From the NCBI GenBank assembly GCA_004005435.1, contig RZWH01000001.1, forward strand, positions 868,001 through 932,000: 64,000 nt of DNA, given 5' to 3'. Of this stretch, positions 19,558 to 28,471 are shown in pieces (within the stretch, counting starts at the first letter, position 1; every line of letters starts with the position of its first letter). The DNA comes from Rhodobacteraceae bacterium CCMM004 (GTDB taxonomy: Bacteria; Pseudomonadota; Alphaproteobacteria; Rhodobacterales; Rhodobacteraceae). The notes beneath the pieces are model-generated. The model was not told the origin of the DNA. It did no database searches and saw only the letters and a list, made by a program, of their open reading frames with translations. A program made the translations under genes and the position numbers.

Positions 19558-19618
19558 CAGTCGTATCGTTGCCCGGCTATACGGGCCCAACCCCATTTTT
19601 CCAGAACCGTTCAACGTC

Positions 19619-22118
19619 ATGCGCAACACGATTGAAGTCGGCAAGCAGACCGATATTGCCGAGTCGGCTCTTGACCCATCCATCCCCTTCACCAGCCAAT
19701 CCTTGTTCTGGAGGGCGCGGTACCTGCGACCCTCGCCGGTGCTGGGGCGCTGCCGTTGGTGTTCTGGTTGACGGAGTGCCTGCGGCCGCAAGTGGCGGTT
19801 GCCCTCGGCACCCGCGATCCCGTCGGCTACTTTGCGCTGTGTCAGGCTGTCGAGAAGCTGGGTATCGAGGGCATGTGCTTTGCCGTCGACCTTCAATCCA
19901 AGCCCGAGCGGGATGATGGGGACGACGGTTCGTCGCGTCACGAGGTTCAGAGCTACAACGACAGGCACTATTCCGAGTTCTCGCAGATCCTGGCCGACGG
20001 CCCGGACGCCGGCCCAGGCGTGTTCGACGAGTCATCCGTCGACATGCTGCTCGTGACCGAGTTCGCGGACCGATCCTTGCTGGAGATGATCACCCGTGAC
20101 TGGGTGCCACGCCTTTCGGAGCGCGGTGTCGTCCTGTTTCTGGCCGGGGGTGAACAGTTGGGCGACTATGCCGACCGGCTGTCCGGCGGCAACGGCAGTT
20201 TTTGTCTCGATACCGCAAGATCCTGCTGCCTGGTGCTGCACGGCGACCAACACAGCGACCGGCTCCGCCGGTTGACGCAACTGGGGATCGGCAAGCCAGG
20301 TTATCTGGCGGTCCGCAACGTCTTTACCAGGGTCGGCGAACTGCACCAGAACGCCGTCAAGCTCGACGAACTGGACGGCCAGGAAGGCACGCGGGCGCCC
20401 GCGCCCAATGTGCTGAAAGAGCTACAGACCCAACTGGCTGAGCAAACGGAACTGGCCGAGCGCGTCTCCGCGCAACTCAAGGACAAGTCGGCCCAGGTCG
20501 CGTCGGCGCAGTCAGACGCCTTCGACAGCAAGACGGCCCTCGACCAGCTTCGGGCCGAGGTTCAGGCCAAACAGGCGGCCCTGACCGAGACCCAAGCCGA
20601 ACTCGAAACCGCACGCGCCGAGACCGCCGACGCGAAACGCCGTGTCGAACAGGCGGAAGCCGCACGGAGCGACGCCGTCTCGCGTGCCGAGCATCTGGAG
20701 GGCGAGCGCAAGGCGGCCGCCGAGCGGACGGCCAAGCTGACCGCCAGCCAGGAGGCCCTGCGGAAGGATCGGACCGACCGGATCGACACTCTCACAGCCG
20801 ACCTGAGGATCGCGACCGACCGTGCCGAGGAACTTGAGCGCACCCTCGTCGCCAAGCGCGCCGATGCAAAGGCCGAGGCCAAGGCGCTGACCGACAAGCT
20901 GGACCAAGCCAACGCGCTGCTGGTCGATGCGAAACGGGACAAGGACACCCTGCAAGCCGACCTCGATGCGGCCAAATCGGAGTTGCAGTCGCAGAGTGCC
21001 GCCGTCGAAGATGCACAAGCGCGACTTGCAGAGCTTAGCAAGCGCGCAGGTGGGCTCGACACCGACCTGAAAGCGGCGAAGGACCGCATCGCGACCCTAG
21101 AGTCGGCGCTGAAAGGCAGCGAAAGCCGGTGCGCTGACCTGGCCAACGATCTGAAGACCGAAAAGGCGCAAGCCAAGGCGGCGTCAGCGCGGCACGGCGA
21201 CGACATCGCAGCGCTGAAACAGCAGTTGGAGGCGCAGAAGACCGCGCTCGAAGAGAAAACCGCCAGTGCCGCCGCGGGCGACGCGGCCCGCGCCGACGCC
21301 GAACGCCGTGCAGAGAGGCTCGCCCAGGATCTGGAGACCGCACGCGCCCAGGCCGCAGCGGCGGAAACCGCGCTGGCTCAGCGCATAGGCGACATCGCGG
21401 CGCTGGGGCAGGAGTTGGAGACCCAGAACACCGCGCTTGCCGAAACCCGTGCCGCGCTCGAAGAGAAAACAGCGCACGGCGACCAACAGGAGCAGGCCCT
21501 TGCAGCCGCGGAACGCCGCTCGCAGGATCTCTCCGCCGAGATCGAGATCGAGACCGCGAAGGCAGAGGCGGAGGCGGCGCTGGCGCAGCGCGCCGAAGAC
21601 GTCAGCGCCCTGGAAACTGCCCTGGCCGCGCAGAAAACCGCGCTCCAGGAGAAAGCCGCCCGCGCCACCGGTCTCGAACATGCGCTGGTCATTGCCGAAC
21701 GGCGCGCGCAGGATCTGGACAAGGCGCTGGAGTCGGCCAAGGCGCGGGCGAGAGCGGCCGATTCGGCGCTCGCGCAGCGCATCCAGGTGTTGGAGCGAGC
21801 GCTGGCCACGACCGAAGCCGATTTGATCGCCGTGCGCGGCACCGCGACGGATCGCTCGACCGCGCTGGAGCGCCTCGGTGAGGAGACGAGAGAAACCGTC
21901 TCATCGTCCGCGCCACGGTCGAAAGCAGCCGGAAAAGCCTCAAGAAGATGGAGGCGGCGTTGCGTCGTGTCGAGGCCGAGCGCGACGAGGCACGCCATCG
22001 GGCCGAACAGCTCGAACACAGCACCTCTTGGCGGATCACCGCCCCGCTGCGGCGCGCATCTCTCGCGGTGCGCGGGGACCGAAAGTCCGACCCTCACCCA
22101 GAGGACGACGACCGGTAA
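19619..22118 (+). pseudogene. Coiled-coil protein with N-terminal methyltransferase-like domain, two frameshifts
   Basis: The first segment (MRNTIEVGKQTDIAESAL to LRPSPVLG) shifts frame near 19,750, where gctggggcgctg would need one more G to read VLGALPLVFWLTECLRPQ. The second segment, to about 21,885, holds a SAM-methyltransferase-like domain (VAVALGTRDPVGYFALCQAV, AVDLQ, DMLLVTEFADRSLLEM, RGVVLFLAGG) and then about 500 residues of heptad-rich coiled coil made of Ala, Gln, Glu, Lys and Arg. Near 21,885 the frame shifts again; the third frame continues the coiled coil (KSLKKMEAALRRVEAERDE) and ends STSWRITAPLRRASL with TAA at 22116, a typical C-terminal motif of polysaccharide-locus coiled-coil proteins. 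Despite two frameshifts the long central frame is open, so damage is probably recent. Confidence 0.8.
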
Positions 22119-22214
22119 CCGTCGTCTCGCGCGCCATCGCCCGGCACCGGGCATCGCTGCGGTTCCAGCGTGGCGATGACCGATCCCCTGGCATCCCGGG
22201 CCGCCGCGACGGGC

Positions 22215-23474
22215 TCATAACGCGGCGATGGCGAGCCCCGCCAAGGCGCAGGCTCCGAGCGTTGGAGCCACGCCCCAGCGGCGCCAGAGGAGCAGTGCAG
22301 CCGCCAAGGCCGCCAAGGCCAGCACCCGGGGGTCCAGCGTCGCCGGGTCCGGCACCCATAGGGTCAGGGGGCCAGCCTCGCGCCGCGCAACCTCGGCAAA
22401 CAGGACGTGCAGCGTGAACCACAGCGACAGGTTGGCGATCACTCCCACCACCGCGGCGGTGATCCCGGCCATGGCGCCCGCCAGCCGCCTCTGCCCGGCG
22501 ATCCAGTCGACATACGGCGCGCCCGCGAAGATCCACAGAAAGCACGGCGCGAAAGTCGCCCAGAGCGTGACCGCCGCCGCCGCCAGCCCCAGGCTCCAGC
22601 CGCCCTGCCCGTGCCCGGCCAGATAGCCCACGAACTGCGTCACCAGGATCAGCGGCCCCGGCGTCGTCTCGGCCAGGCCCAGGCCGTCCAGCATCTCGCC
22701 CGCGGTCAGCCAGCCCTGCGCCACCACCGCCTCCTGCGCCATGTAGGCCAGGACCGCATAGGCGCCGCCGAAGGTCACGACCGCCAGCTGCGAAAAGAAC
22801 AGGCCGACTTCGGTCAGGATCGGCCACCCGGTCAGCGGACCGACCAATGCCAGAGGCACCGCCCAGACCGCGCCCCAGACCGCCACCGTCCCCAGCGTGC
22901 GCGACCAGCGGACGGCCGGGGGCGGTGCCGTCTCCGCCGTCGCTGCGGTCAGGCGCAGCGCGCCGTAGGCCGCCGCCGCCGCCACGATCAGCGGATAGGG
23001 CAGCGCGAACAGGAACAGCCCGGCGAATGCGGCGACGGCCACGCCCCACGCCTCGGCCCCGGTCAGCGCCCTCCGCGCAATCCGCAACAGCGCCTCGACC
23101 ACGATCACCAGAACGGCAGACTTGATGCCCAGGAACACCGCCTCCAGCGCGGGCACGTCGCCCCAGGCGGCATAGGCCATGGACAAGGCCAGGACGACCG
23201 CCGCCCCCGGCAGCACGAACAGCAGCCCGGCCAGGAGGCCGCCCCCCACCCCGCGCAGCCGCCAGCCCGCGTAGGTCGCCAGCTGCATCGCCTCGGGCCC
23301 GGGCAGAAAGGTGCAGAACCCCAGCGCGTTCAAGAACGCCCGCTCGTCCAGCCAGCGCTCCTCTTCCACCAGCACGCGGTGCATCAGGCCGATCTGCGCC
23401 GCGGGGCCGCCGAAGGACAACACCCCGATGCGCCCGAACACCGCCACGAGGTGGCGCCAGGAGGGCGCGCTCAT
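22215..23474 (-). CDS. chrA: Chromate transporter
   Basis: A 419-residue inner-membrane protein of the long-chain CHR family, which exports chromate. Two homologous halves are visible: FGRIGVLSFGGPAAQIGLMH and later SQLAVVTFGGAYAVLAYM, each followed by a Pro/Gly loop (GFCTFLPGPEAMQLATYAG and GLAETTPGPLILVTQFVGYL). It overlaps the stop of the rhodanese-ChrB gene by four bases (ATGA), which joins transporter and sensor in one transcript. In this setting it may also serve sulfate- or oxyanion-related transport, but chromate is the established substrate. Confidence 0.93.
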   Translation of the reverse strand: MSAPSWRHLVAVFGRIGVLSFGGPAAQIGLMHRVLVEEERWLDERAFLNALGFCTFLPGPEAMQLATYAGWRLRGVGGGLLAGLLFVLPGAAVVLALSMAYAAWGDVPALEAVFLGIKSAVLVIVVEALLRIARRALTGAEAWGVAVAAFAGLFLFALPYPLIVAAAAAYGALRLTAATAETAPPPAVRWSRTLGTVAVWGAVWAVPLALVGPLTGWPILTEVGLFFSQLAVVTFGGAYAVLAYMAQEAVVAQGWLTAGEMLDGLGLAETTPGPLILVTQFVGYLAGHGQGGWSLGLAAAAVTLWATFAPCFLWIFAGAPYVDWIAGQRRLAGAMAGITAAVVGVIANLSLWFTLHVLFAEVARREAGPLTLWVPDPATLDPRVLALAALAAALLLWRRWGVAPTLGACALAGLAIAAL

Positions 23475-24139
23475 GCCGCCGCCCGGGCCAGCAAGACGTC
23501 GCAGACCGTGGCGGCGGGTGCCAGCCGCGCCTCGGGCACCGGCCAGAGCCGCGCCAGCGCCGCGCCCAGGTCCAGCGCCTGCCAGTCGCGCCACACCGCC
23601 CCAGGCCCCGGCAGGTCCAGGCCCAGCGCACCGGTCAGCGCCGCCATGTCCGGGGGCAAGGGGTGCGCCGCGAACCGCCCGGCGACGTCCGCGACCTCGG
23701 CCGCGGGCACGATCAGCAGACGCGCGTCGGGCCGGGCATAGCGGCGGATCGCCCACCACAGGCAGGCGACGTCGGGCCGCTCGGCCCCGGCCACCCAGAC
23801 CGCGTGCGCCGCTGCGTGCCACGTCACCGGCCGGCCCTGCGCACGCCAGGCGACCATGCCCCCGGCCAGGACCCGCGCCGGGATCCCTTCGTCGCGCAGC
23901 CGCGCGGCGACGCCATGGCTCAGCTTGCGGCCCCGGTGGCAGACCACCACCGTGCCCCGCGCCGAGGCCCGCGCCAGACAGCCCCCGGCATCGTCGTGGC
24001 GCACCCGCATCGCGCCGGGCAGCGTCACCGGATCCGCCCCCGCATCCTCCTCGGTGCGGACGTCGAGAATACTCGGGGCGTCCGGTCGCCCCGTCATCGT
24101 CGCCAAGTCGTCGCAGGAGATCTCGTCGTGCCGTGCCAT
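23471..24139 (-). CDS. Rhodanese-ChrB fusion protein
   Basis: A 222-residue two-domain protein. The first ~100 residues are a rhodanese (SILDVRTEEDAG; active loop VVCHRGRKLSHGVA with the catalytic Cys). The rest resembles the C-terminal domain of ChrB, the chromate-resistance regulator: HAVWVAGAERPDVACLWWA and ARPDARLLIVPAAEVADVA. ChrB-type proteins accompany chrA and control or support chromate export. ATG 24139 is chosen because AAAGGA lies five bases ahead; two upstream starts in frame are closer to that site. It precedes and overlaps chrA. Confidence 0.82.
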   Translation of the reverse strand: MARHDEISCDDLATMTGRPDAPSILDVRTEEDAGADPVTLPGAMRVRHDDAGGCLARASARGTVVVCHRGRKLSHGVAARLRDEGIPARVLAGGMVAWRAQGRPVTWHAAAHAVWVAGAERPDVACLWWAIRRYARPDARLLIVPAAEVADVAGRFAAHPLPPDMAALTGALGLDLPGPGAVWRDWQALDLGAALARLWPVPEARLAPAATVCDVLLARAAA

Positions 24140-24281
24140 CTGCATCCTTTCCACGCCAAAGGATGCGGGTTTGGGCACGCGCCTGAGGGGGCACCCGCCT
24201 GTCGCCCCCGTGGGCCACAGTCGCCGCTCCCCCGCCCCGCGTCAATCGCGATGGCGCGGCGGCGTGACAGGGGTGTGACGT

Positions 24282-25265
24282 CTACTCGGCCGGAACCCTG
24301 AGCGACCGTCCCCCGGCGCGCGGCAGCACCCAGACCTCGTCCATGGGATACTGGCTTTCGTCCTTGGCCATCAGCTTGCCGATGACCTCAACCTGGAACT
24401 CGATCCAGCCCATGCGGTGCACCGGTCCGGCCTGCGCCTCGATCCGGTCGTTCAGCTCGCGCAGCTTCCAGAACGGGACCGCGGGAAAGGTGTGGTGCGC
24501 GGTGTGATAGGGCATCTGCCAGCACAGCCAGCGCATCACCGCGTTGGTGCGGGTCGAGCGGGTGTTGTTCAGGATGTCGGGCTCGTGGCTGAGGCCCAGA
24601 TGTTCGATGGTGTTCTGCAACTGGTGCACCGGCTTGGTCAGCAGCATCGGCAGCAGCCAGAAGGTGACGGCAGCCCAGGTGCCCAGCGCCACCGACACGA
24701 CGGCGATCAGCGCATAGCCCAACAGGTGCAGCCGCGATTCGCGGACGATCATCGCCTCGTCCGTAGGCTTGATGTAGGGCTCGACCACGATGCCGCGGGC
24801 GCGCCGGATCAGGCCCGCCACGCGGTTGCGCCAATAGGTGATCCCGCTCAGCCACAGCAGATAGGTGGTCAGGGTGTAGGGCTCGCGCACCAACTCGCCG
24901 TCGCGTTCCCAGTCCTGGGTATGGCGGTGGTGGGCGAAGTGCATCACCTGGTCGAAATCGCGGGGGAACAGCAGGACGAACCCGAACAGGCGACCGAATA
25001 CCTCGTTCAGCTTGCGGGTGCGGAACACGGTGGCATGGCTCAACTCGTGCTGCCCGGCGTAGAGAAAGTTGATCAGGACGCCCAGCACCGCGCCCGTGGC
25101 CAGCACCCACCACGTCCCCATCGCCAGGGCGTGCAGCCAGACGGCCATGGCAATGGCGGCCAGATGGCTGCCCAGTTGCAACGCACCGGCCAGGTCCGAC
25201 CGCTGGGTCAGGCGCCGCATCTCCTCGGGGCCGACCAGCCGCCGGCGCGAAAAGCTCTCCTGCAT
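24282..25265 (-). CDS. Membrane fatty-acid desaturase
   Basis: A 327-residue di-iron membrane enzyme. The three His boxes are present: HELSH near residue 73, HFAHHRHT near 108, and YHTAHHTF near 263, with a fourth possible ligand in NTIEHLG. Four hydrophobic helices surround them. The family introduces double bonds or hydroxyls into acyl chains or related lipids; the substrate cannot be named. The gene stands alone, with about 140 bases upstream of the previous gene and 60 bases after the small unknown gene. Confidence 0.9.
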   Translation of the reverse strand: MQESFSRRRLVGPEEMRRLTQRSDLAGALQLGSHLAAIAMAVWLHALAMGTWWVLATGAVLGVLINFLYAGQHELSHATVFRTRKLNEVFGRLFGFVLLFPRDFDQVMHFAHHRHTQDWERDGELVREPYTLTTYLLWLSGITYWRNRVAGLIRRARGIVVEPYIKPTDEAMIVRESRLHLLGYALIAVVSVALGTWAAVTFWLLPMLLTKPVHQLQNTIEHLGLSHEPDILNNTRSTRTNAVMRWLCWQMPYHTAHHTFPAVPFWKLRELNDRIEAQAGPVHRMGWIEFQVEVIGKLMAKDESQYPMDEVWVLPRAGGRSLRVPAE

Positions 25266-25327
25266 CTCCGTCTCCCCTGTCTGGACCGGGGGAGTCTACC
25301 GGCGCGCCGTGCGGCTGGCCAGCGGCG

Positions 25328-25669
25328 TCAGAGGCCGGGCATCGCGTCGTCGTCGCCCGGGGCATAGTCGCGCGGGGGCGCGTCCTGGGGCGGCGCCAGG
25401 CGCTTGAACGCGAACTGGGTCACGTCGCCCTCCTGCCCCACGGCCACGATCAGGCCGTGGCCGACGCAGTCCTCGCCGTCGTAGAGCGCGACCTTGCCGC
25501 GCAGGCCCGCGCAATCCTCGGTGCTCAGCGCCAGACCGCCCGACCAGGAGCGGATCACCGGCACCTCGACCTCGCCGTCGCGCAGCCGCAATCGCCCCGC
25601 CGCGCGCCGCGCCTCCCGGCGCTCCCGCAACAGACGGTCCGACAGATCGGCAGGAAAGACCTCGGCCAT
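25328..25669 (-). CDS. Small hypothetical protein
   Basis: A soluble 113-residue protein of unknown function. ATG 25669 has AGGAGGT upstream at good distance, better than the longer frame. The N-terminal third is a basic helix (LSDRLLRERREARRAAGRL); the middle (VPVIRSWSGGLALS then AGLRGKVALYDGEDCVGHG) looks like a small beta-barrel and loosely recalls PilZ-type sequence, but I would not assign it. It lies between cobM and the desaturase on the same strand. Confidence 0.65.
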   Translation of the reverse strand: MAEVFPADLSDRLLRERREARRAAGRLRLRDGEVEVPVIRSWSGGLALSTEDCAGLRGKVALYDGEDCVGHGLIVAVGQEGDVTQFAFKRLAPPQDAPPRDYAPGDDDAMPGL

Positions 25670-25741
25670 CGCCACCTCCTCGCATCGCTCGATCACAGGA
25701 TGGGGCGCTTGCGCGGCGCGTCAAGATTTGAGCGTCCGCGC

Positions 25742-26530
25742 CTATGGATCGGGCGGATTGGAAACGCCGCCGCGCCGCGGGCGCAACACATGGGGGTGCG
25801 CCGGATCGTAGAGCGCCGAATCAGAGAAGTCGCGCACCTCGCCCAGGACCGGCCCCACCAGAATCAGCGCCGTGCGGGTAATCTTGGCCGCGCGCACCGC
25901 CTCACGGATGGTCGCCAGCGTGCCGCGTAGGAAGGTCTGGTCGGGCCAGCCGACGCGGTAGGCCACGATCACCGGACAGTCTGCGCCGTAGTGCGGCACC
26001 AGCGTCCGCTCGATCTCGCGCAGCGCCCGGACGCCCAGGTGGATCGCCAGCGTCGTGCCGGTGCGGGCAAAGGCCTCCAGCGTCTCGCCGGGCGGCATGG
26101 CCGTCGACTTCATCGACACCCGGGTCAGCACGATGGACTGCCCCACCCCCGGCACGGTCAGCTCCTGTCCCAGCGCCGCAGCGGCGGCGGCATAGGCCGG
26201 CACGCCCGGCACGATTTCGTAGTCGATGCCGTCCGCCCGCAGCCGCCGGATCTGCTCGGCGATGGCACCGTAGAGCGACGGATCGCCCGAATGCACCCGC
26301 GCCACGTCCGCGCCGCGGTCGCGGGCGGCCAGGATCTCGGCGTGGGTCTCGTCCAGCGTCATCGGCGCGGTGTCCAGCACCCGCGCGTCCGCGGGGGCCT
26401 CGGCCACCACCGCCTCGGGCACCAGCGACCCGGCATAGAGGCAGACCGGGCACGACCGGATCACCCGCTGCGCCTTGAGCGTCAGCAACTCGGGATCGCC
26501 CGGCCCCGCCCCCACGAACCAGACCTTCAT
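25742..26530 (-). CDS. cobM: Precorrin-4 C11-methyltransferase
   Basis: A 262-residue SAM-dependent uroporphyrinogen-III-methylase-fold enzyme that methylates C-11 of the corrin precursor. It starts MKVWFVGAGPGDPELLTLKA with the SAM-binding loop, contains HSGDPSLYGAIAEQ and the family stretch VPGVPAYAAAAAALGQEL, and ends with ILVGPVLG. Start at ATG 26530 gives the standard N-terminus. It is the last gene of the cob operon, 90 bases behind cbiG-cobJ. Confidence 0.96.
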   Translation of the reverse strand: MKVWFVGAGPGDPELLTLKAQRVIRSCPVCLYAGSLVPEAVVAEAPADARVLDTAPMTLDETHAEILAARDRGADVARVHSGDPSLYGAIAEQIRRLRADGIDYEIVPGVPAYAAAAAALGQELTVPGVGQSIVLTRVSMKSTAMPPGETLEAFARTGTTLAIHLGVRALREIERTLVPHYGADCPVIVAYRVGWPDQTFLRGTLATIREAVRAAKITRTALILVGPVLGEVRDFSDSALYDPAHPHVLRPRRGGVSNPPDP

Positions 26531-26611
26531 GCCCCCAGCCGCCGGGCGCAAACCGCCCTCAACGGCCACGGTCCGACCCCTTCGATGGTCCCCTTACCGA
26601 CCCCATGCCAA

Positions 26612-26641
26612 CTTTCCTTTTCAAATATCCTCGCCGAAGGC
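26612..26641 (-). repeat. 30-base inverted element, copy 1, forming the 3' end of cbiG-cobJ
   Basis: On the minus strand this reads GCCTTCGGCGAGGATATTTG followed by AAAAGGAAAG. It matches the element at 31526-31555 on the opposite strand at 29 of 30 positions. It encodes the last residues (AFGEDI) and the TGA of the fusion gene. Confidence 0.8.
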
Positions 26642-28471
26642 ATCCTCAGACCCGCCGCCAGCGCCGCCGTCGGCACCGGTGCGCAGCTTGGCCGCATACC
26701 CGCGCGGGGTGTAGAGCCGCGGTCCGTCCCCCGTCGCCACCGCCCTCGTCGCCGAGGACCCCACCAGCACCAGCGTCAGCATGTCGACCTCGTCGACCGC
26801 CAGCGTGGCGAGCGTGCGGTGCTCCAGCCGTTCCTCGGGCCGGCCGAGCGACACCGCCAGCAGCACGGGCGTCTCCGGCGGGCGGTGGGCCAGCAGGATC
26901 TCCCGCGCCGCGGCCAGCAGGGTGCGGCGCCGCCGCGACACCGGGTTGTAGAAGGCGACGACGAAGTCGCCTTCGGCGGCCGCGCGCAGCCGCCGCAGGA
27001 TGTCCTCGCGCGGGGTCAGCAGGTCGCTGAGCGAGATCGCGCAAAAGTCGTGGCCGAGGGGCGCGCCGACCCGCGCCGCCGCCGCCTGCAGCGCCGAGAT
27101 GCCGGGCGCCACCGTGACCTCCACCCGCCGCGCCGCGTCGGTCACCCCGCCAGGTCCGGCGCCGCGGTCGATCAGCTCCCAGACCAGCGCGGCCATGGCG
27201 TAGATTCCGGCGTCTCCGGAACAGACCAGCGCCACGTCGCGCCCCTCCCCCGCCCGCTCCAGCGCGTGGCGGCAGCGGTCCTCCTCGCCGCCCAGGGGGA
27301 ACTCGGCGCGCGGCTTGCCCGCGGCCAGCGGGCCCAGCAGGTCGAGGTAGAGGCCATAGCCCACCAGCTCGTCCGCGCGGGCGATCAGCGCGCTGGCCTC
27401 GGGGGTGCGCCAGGCCGACTGGCCCGGGCCGATGCCGACGACGCTCAGCCGTCCGCGCGCCCGCCCCGGCACCGCGGTCAGGGGCGCGGGCGCCTGCGCC
27501 AGCGCGCAGGTGGCATTGGCGGTCTTGACCTTGGGCGCGATCAACGCGGCGTCAGGACCGGCCGCTGCCAGAGCCGCCGCCTCGGCCACGCCGTGGCAGC
27601 CGACCTCGGCGAACACCACCTCCGAAGGGTTGGCCAGCCGCGGCGTCTGCGCCTCCAGCGCCGCGGCGTCGAATAGGCGCAAGGGCACGTCCAGGCGGCG
27701 GGCGAGCGCGTTCACCGCCGCCTCGTCGGCCTTGAGGTCCAGCGAGCACACCGCCGCCACCGACCAGGGCGACAGCCCCGCCTGCGCCAGCGTCTCCAGC
27801 GCCAGCTCGGCCAGTTCCCCGGGGTCGCAGCCCCGGGCGCAGCCCACGCCCAGCGTCACCGTCTGCGGGTGATAGGCCAGGTCGGTCCCCGCCGCCGCCG
27901 GCCCTGTCCCGGCGTGGAGCCTCACCGGATCGCTCCCCGCCGGCGGCAGTCCGTCGAGCCAGGGCGCGATCCCCGCCACCTCGGCCCCCGCGCCTGCCAA
28001 GAGCCGCGCCATCGCCCCCTTGGCGTCGCCCCCGGGCGCCAGCCGCCACCCCGGCGGCGGCGCGTCCAGCGCGAGGCCCAACGACACGTCGCCCGCCGTC
28101 GTCACCGCGGCGGTGCCGCCCGTGGCCGCGGCGATCCTCTGCGCCAGCCGGTTGGCGCCCCGGTGCCCGCCGAGGAGCGGCACCGCCACGGCGCCGTCGT
28201 CGCTGACCGACACCACCGGCGGCTCGGCCCGCTTGTCCGACAAAAGCGGCGCCACGGCGCGGATCAGGATGCCGCTGGCGCAGACGCCCACCACCGGCAC
28301 GCCCGCGGCGAAGAGGTCGCGCGCGTGGATCAGCGCGTCGGGGAACATCGCGTCGGCGCGGTCGGTCCGCCCCTCGCGCCCGTGCACCTGCGCGCCCAGA
28401 GCGGCGGCCACACGATGCGCCGTCGCTTCGCCCGACCGCGACAGGGCCAGCACCACGGGGGTCACGTCCAT
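26621..28471 (-). CDS. cobJ: CbiG-CobJ fusion (precorrin-3B C17-methyltransferase)
   Basis: A 616-residue fusion. Residues ~1-335 are CbiG-like: a core with GVPVVGVCASGILIRAVAP and VAVPLLGGHRGANRLA (CbiG_N), a middle, and a CobE/CbiG_C part (TLGVGCARGCDPGELAELAL, SLDLKADEAAVNALA, VKTANATCALA). Residues ~345-605 are the C17-methyltransferase CobJ (LSVVGIGPGQSAWRTPEA, CSGDAGIYAMAALVWE, APGISALQAAAARVGAP). CobJ methylates C-17 with ring contraction; CbiG opens the lactone that follows in the early-cobalt route. The start overlaps the cobI stop by ten bases. The last six codons lie in the repeat element above. Confidence 0.93.
   Translation of the reverse strand: MDVTPVVLALSRSGEATAHRVAAALGAQVHGREGRTDRADAMFPDALIHARDLFAAGVPVVGVCASGILIRAVAPLLSDKRAEPPVVSVSDDGAVAVPLLGGHRGANRLAQRIAAATGGTAAVTTAGDVSLGLALDAPPPGWRLAPGGDAKGAMARLLAGAGAEVAGIAPWLDGLPPAGSDPVRLHAGTGPAAAGTDLAYHPQTVTLGVGCARGCDPGELAELALETLAQAGLSPWSVAAVCSLDLKADEAAVNALARRLDVPLRLFDAAALEAQTPRLANPSEVVFAEVGCHGVAEAAALAAAGPDAALIAPKVKTANATCALAQAPAPLTAVPGRARGRLSVVGIGPGQSAWRTPEASALIARADELVGYGLYLDLLGPLAAGKPRAEFPLGGEEDRCRHALERAGEGRDVALVCSGDAGIYAMAALVWELIDRGAGPGGVTDAARRVEVTVAPGISALQAAAARVGAPLGHDFCAISLSDLLTPREDILRRLRAAAEGDFVVAFYNPVSRRRRTLLAAAREILLAHRPPETPVLLAVSLGRPEERLEHRTLATLAVDEVDMLTLVLVGSSATRAVATGDGPRLYTPRGYAAKLRTGADGGAGGGSEDAFGEDI

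Noticed and set aside
20350-21880. Internal DNA repeats suggesting a satellite
   Set aside because: The repetition is at the protein level (heptads of a coiled coil) and follows codon structure.
10869-22118. Treating the broken genes as separate small intact genes
   Set aside because: Adjacent segments match one protein in different frames or across a single stop, and the joints show single-base losses or in-frame stops, so they are fragments of one gene each.
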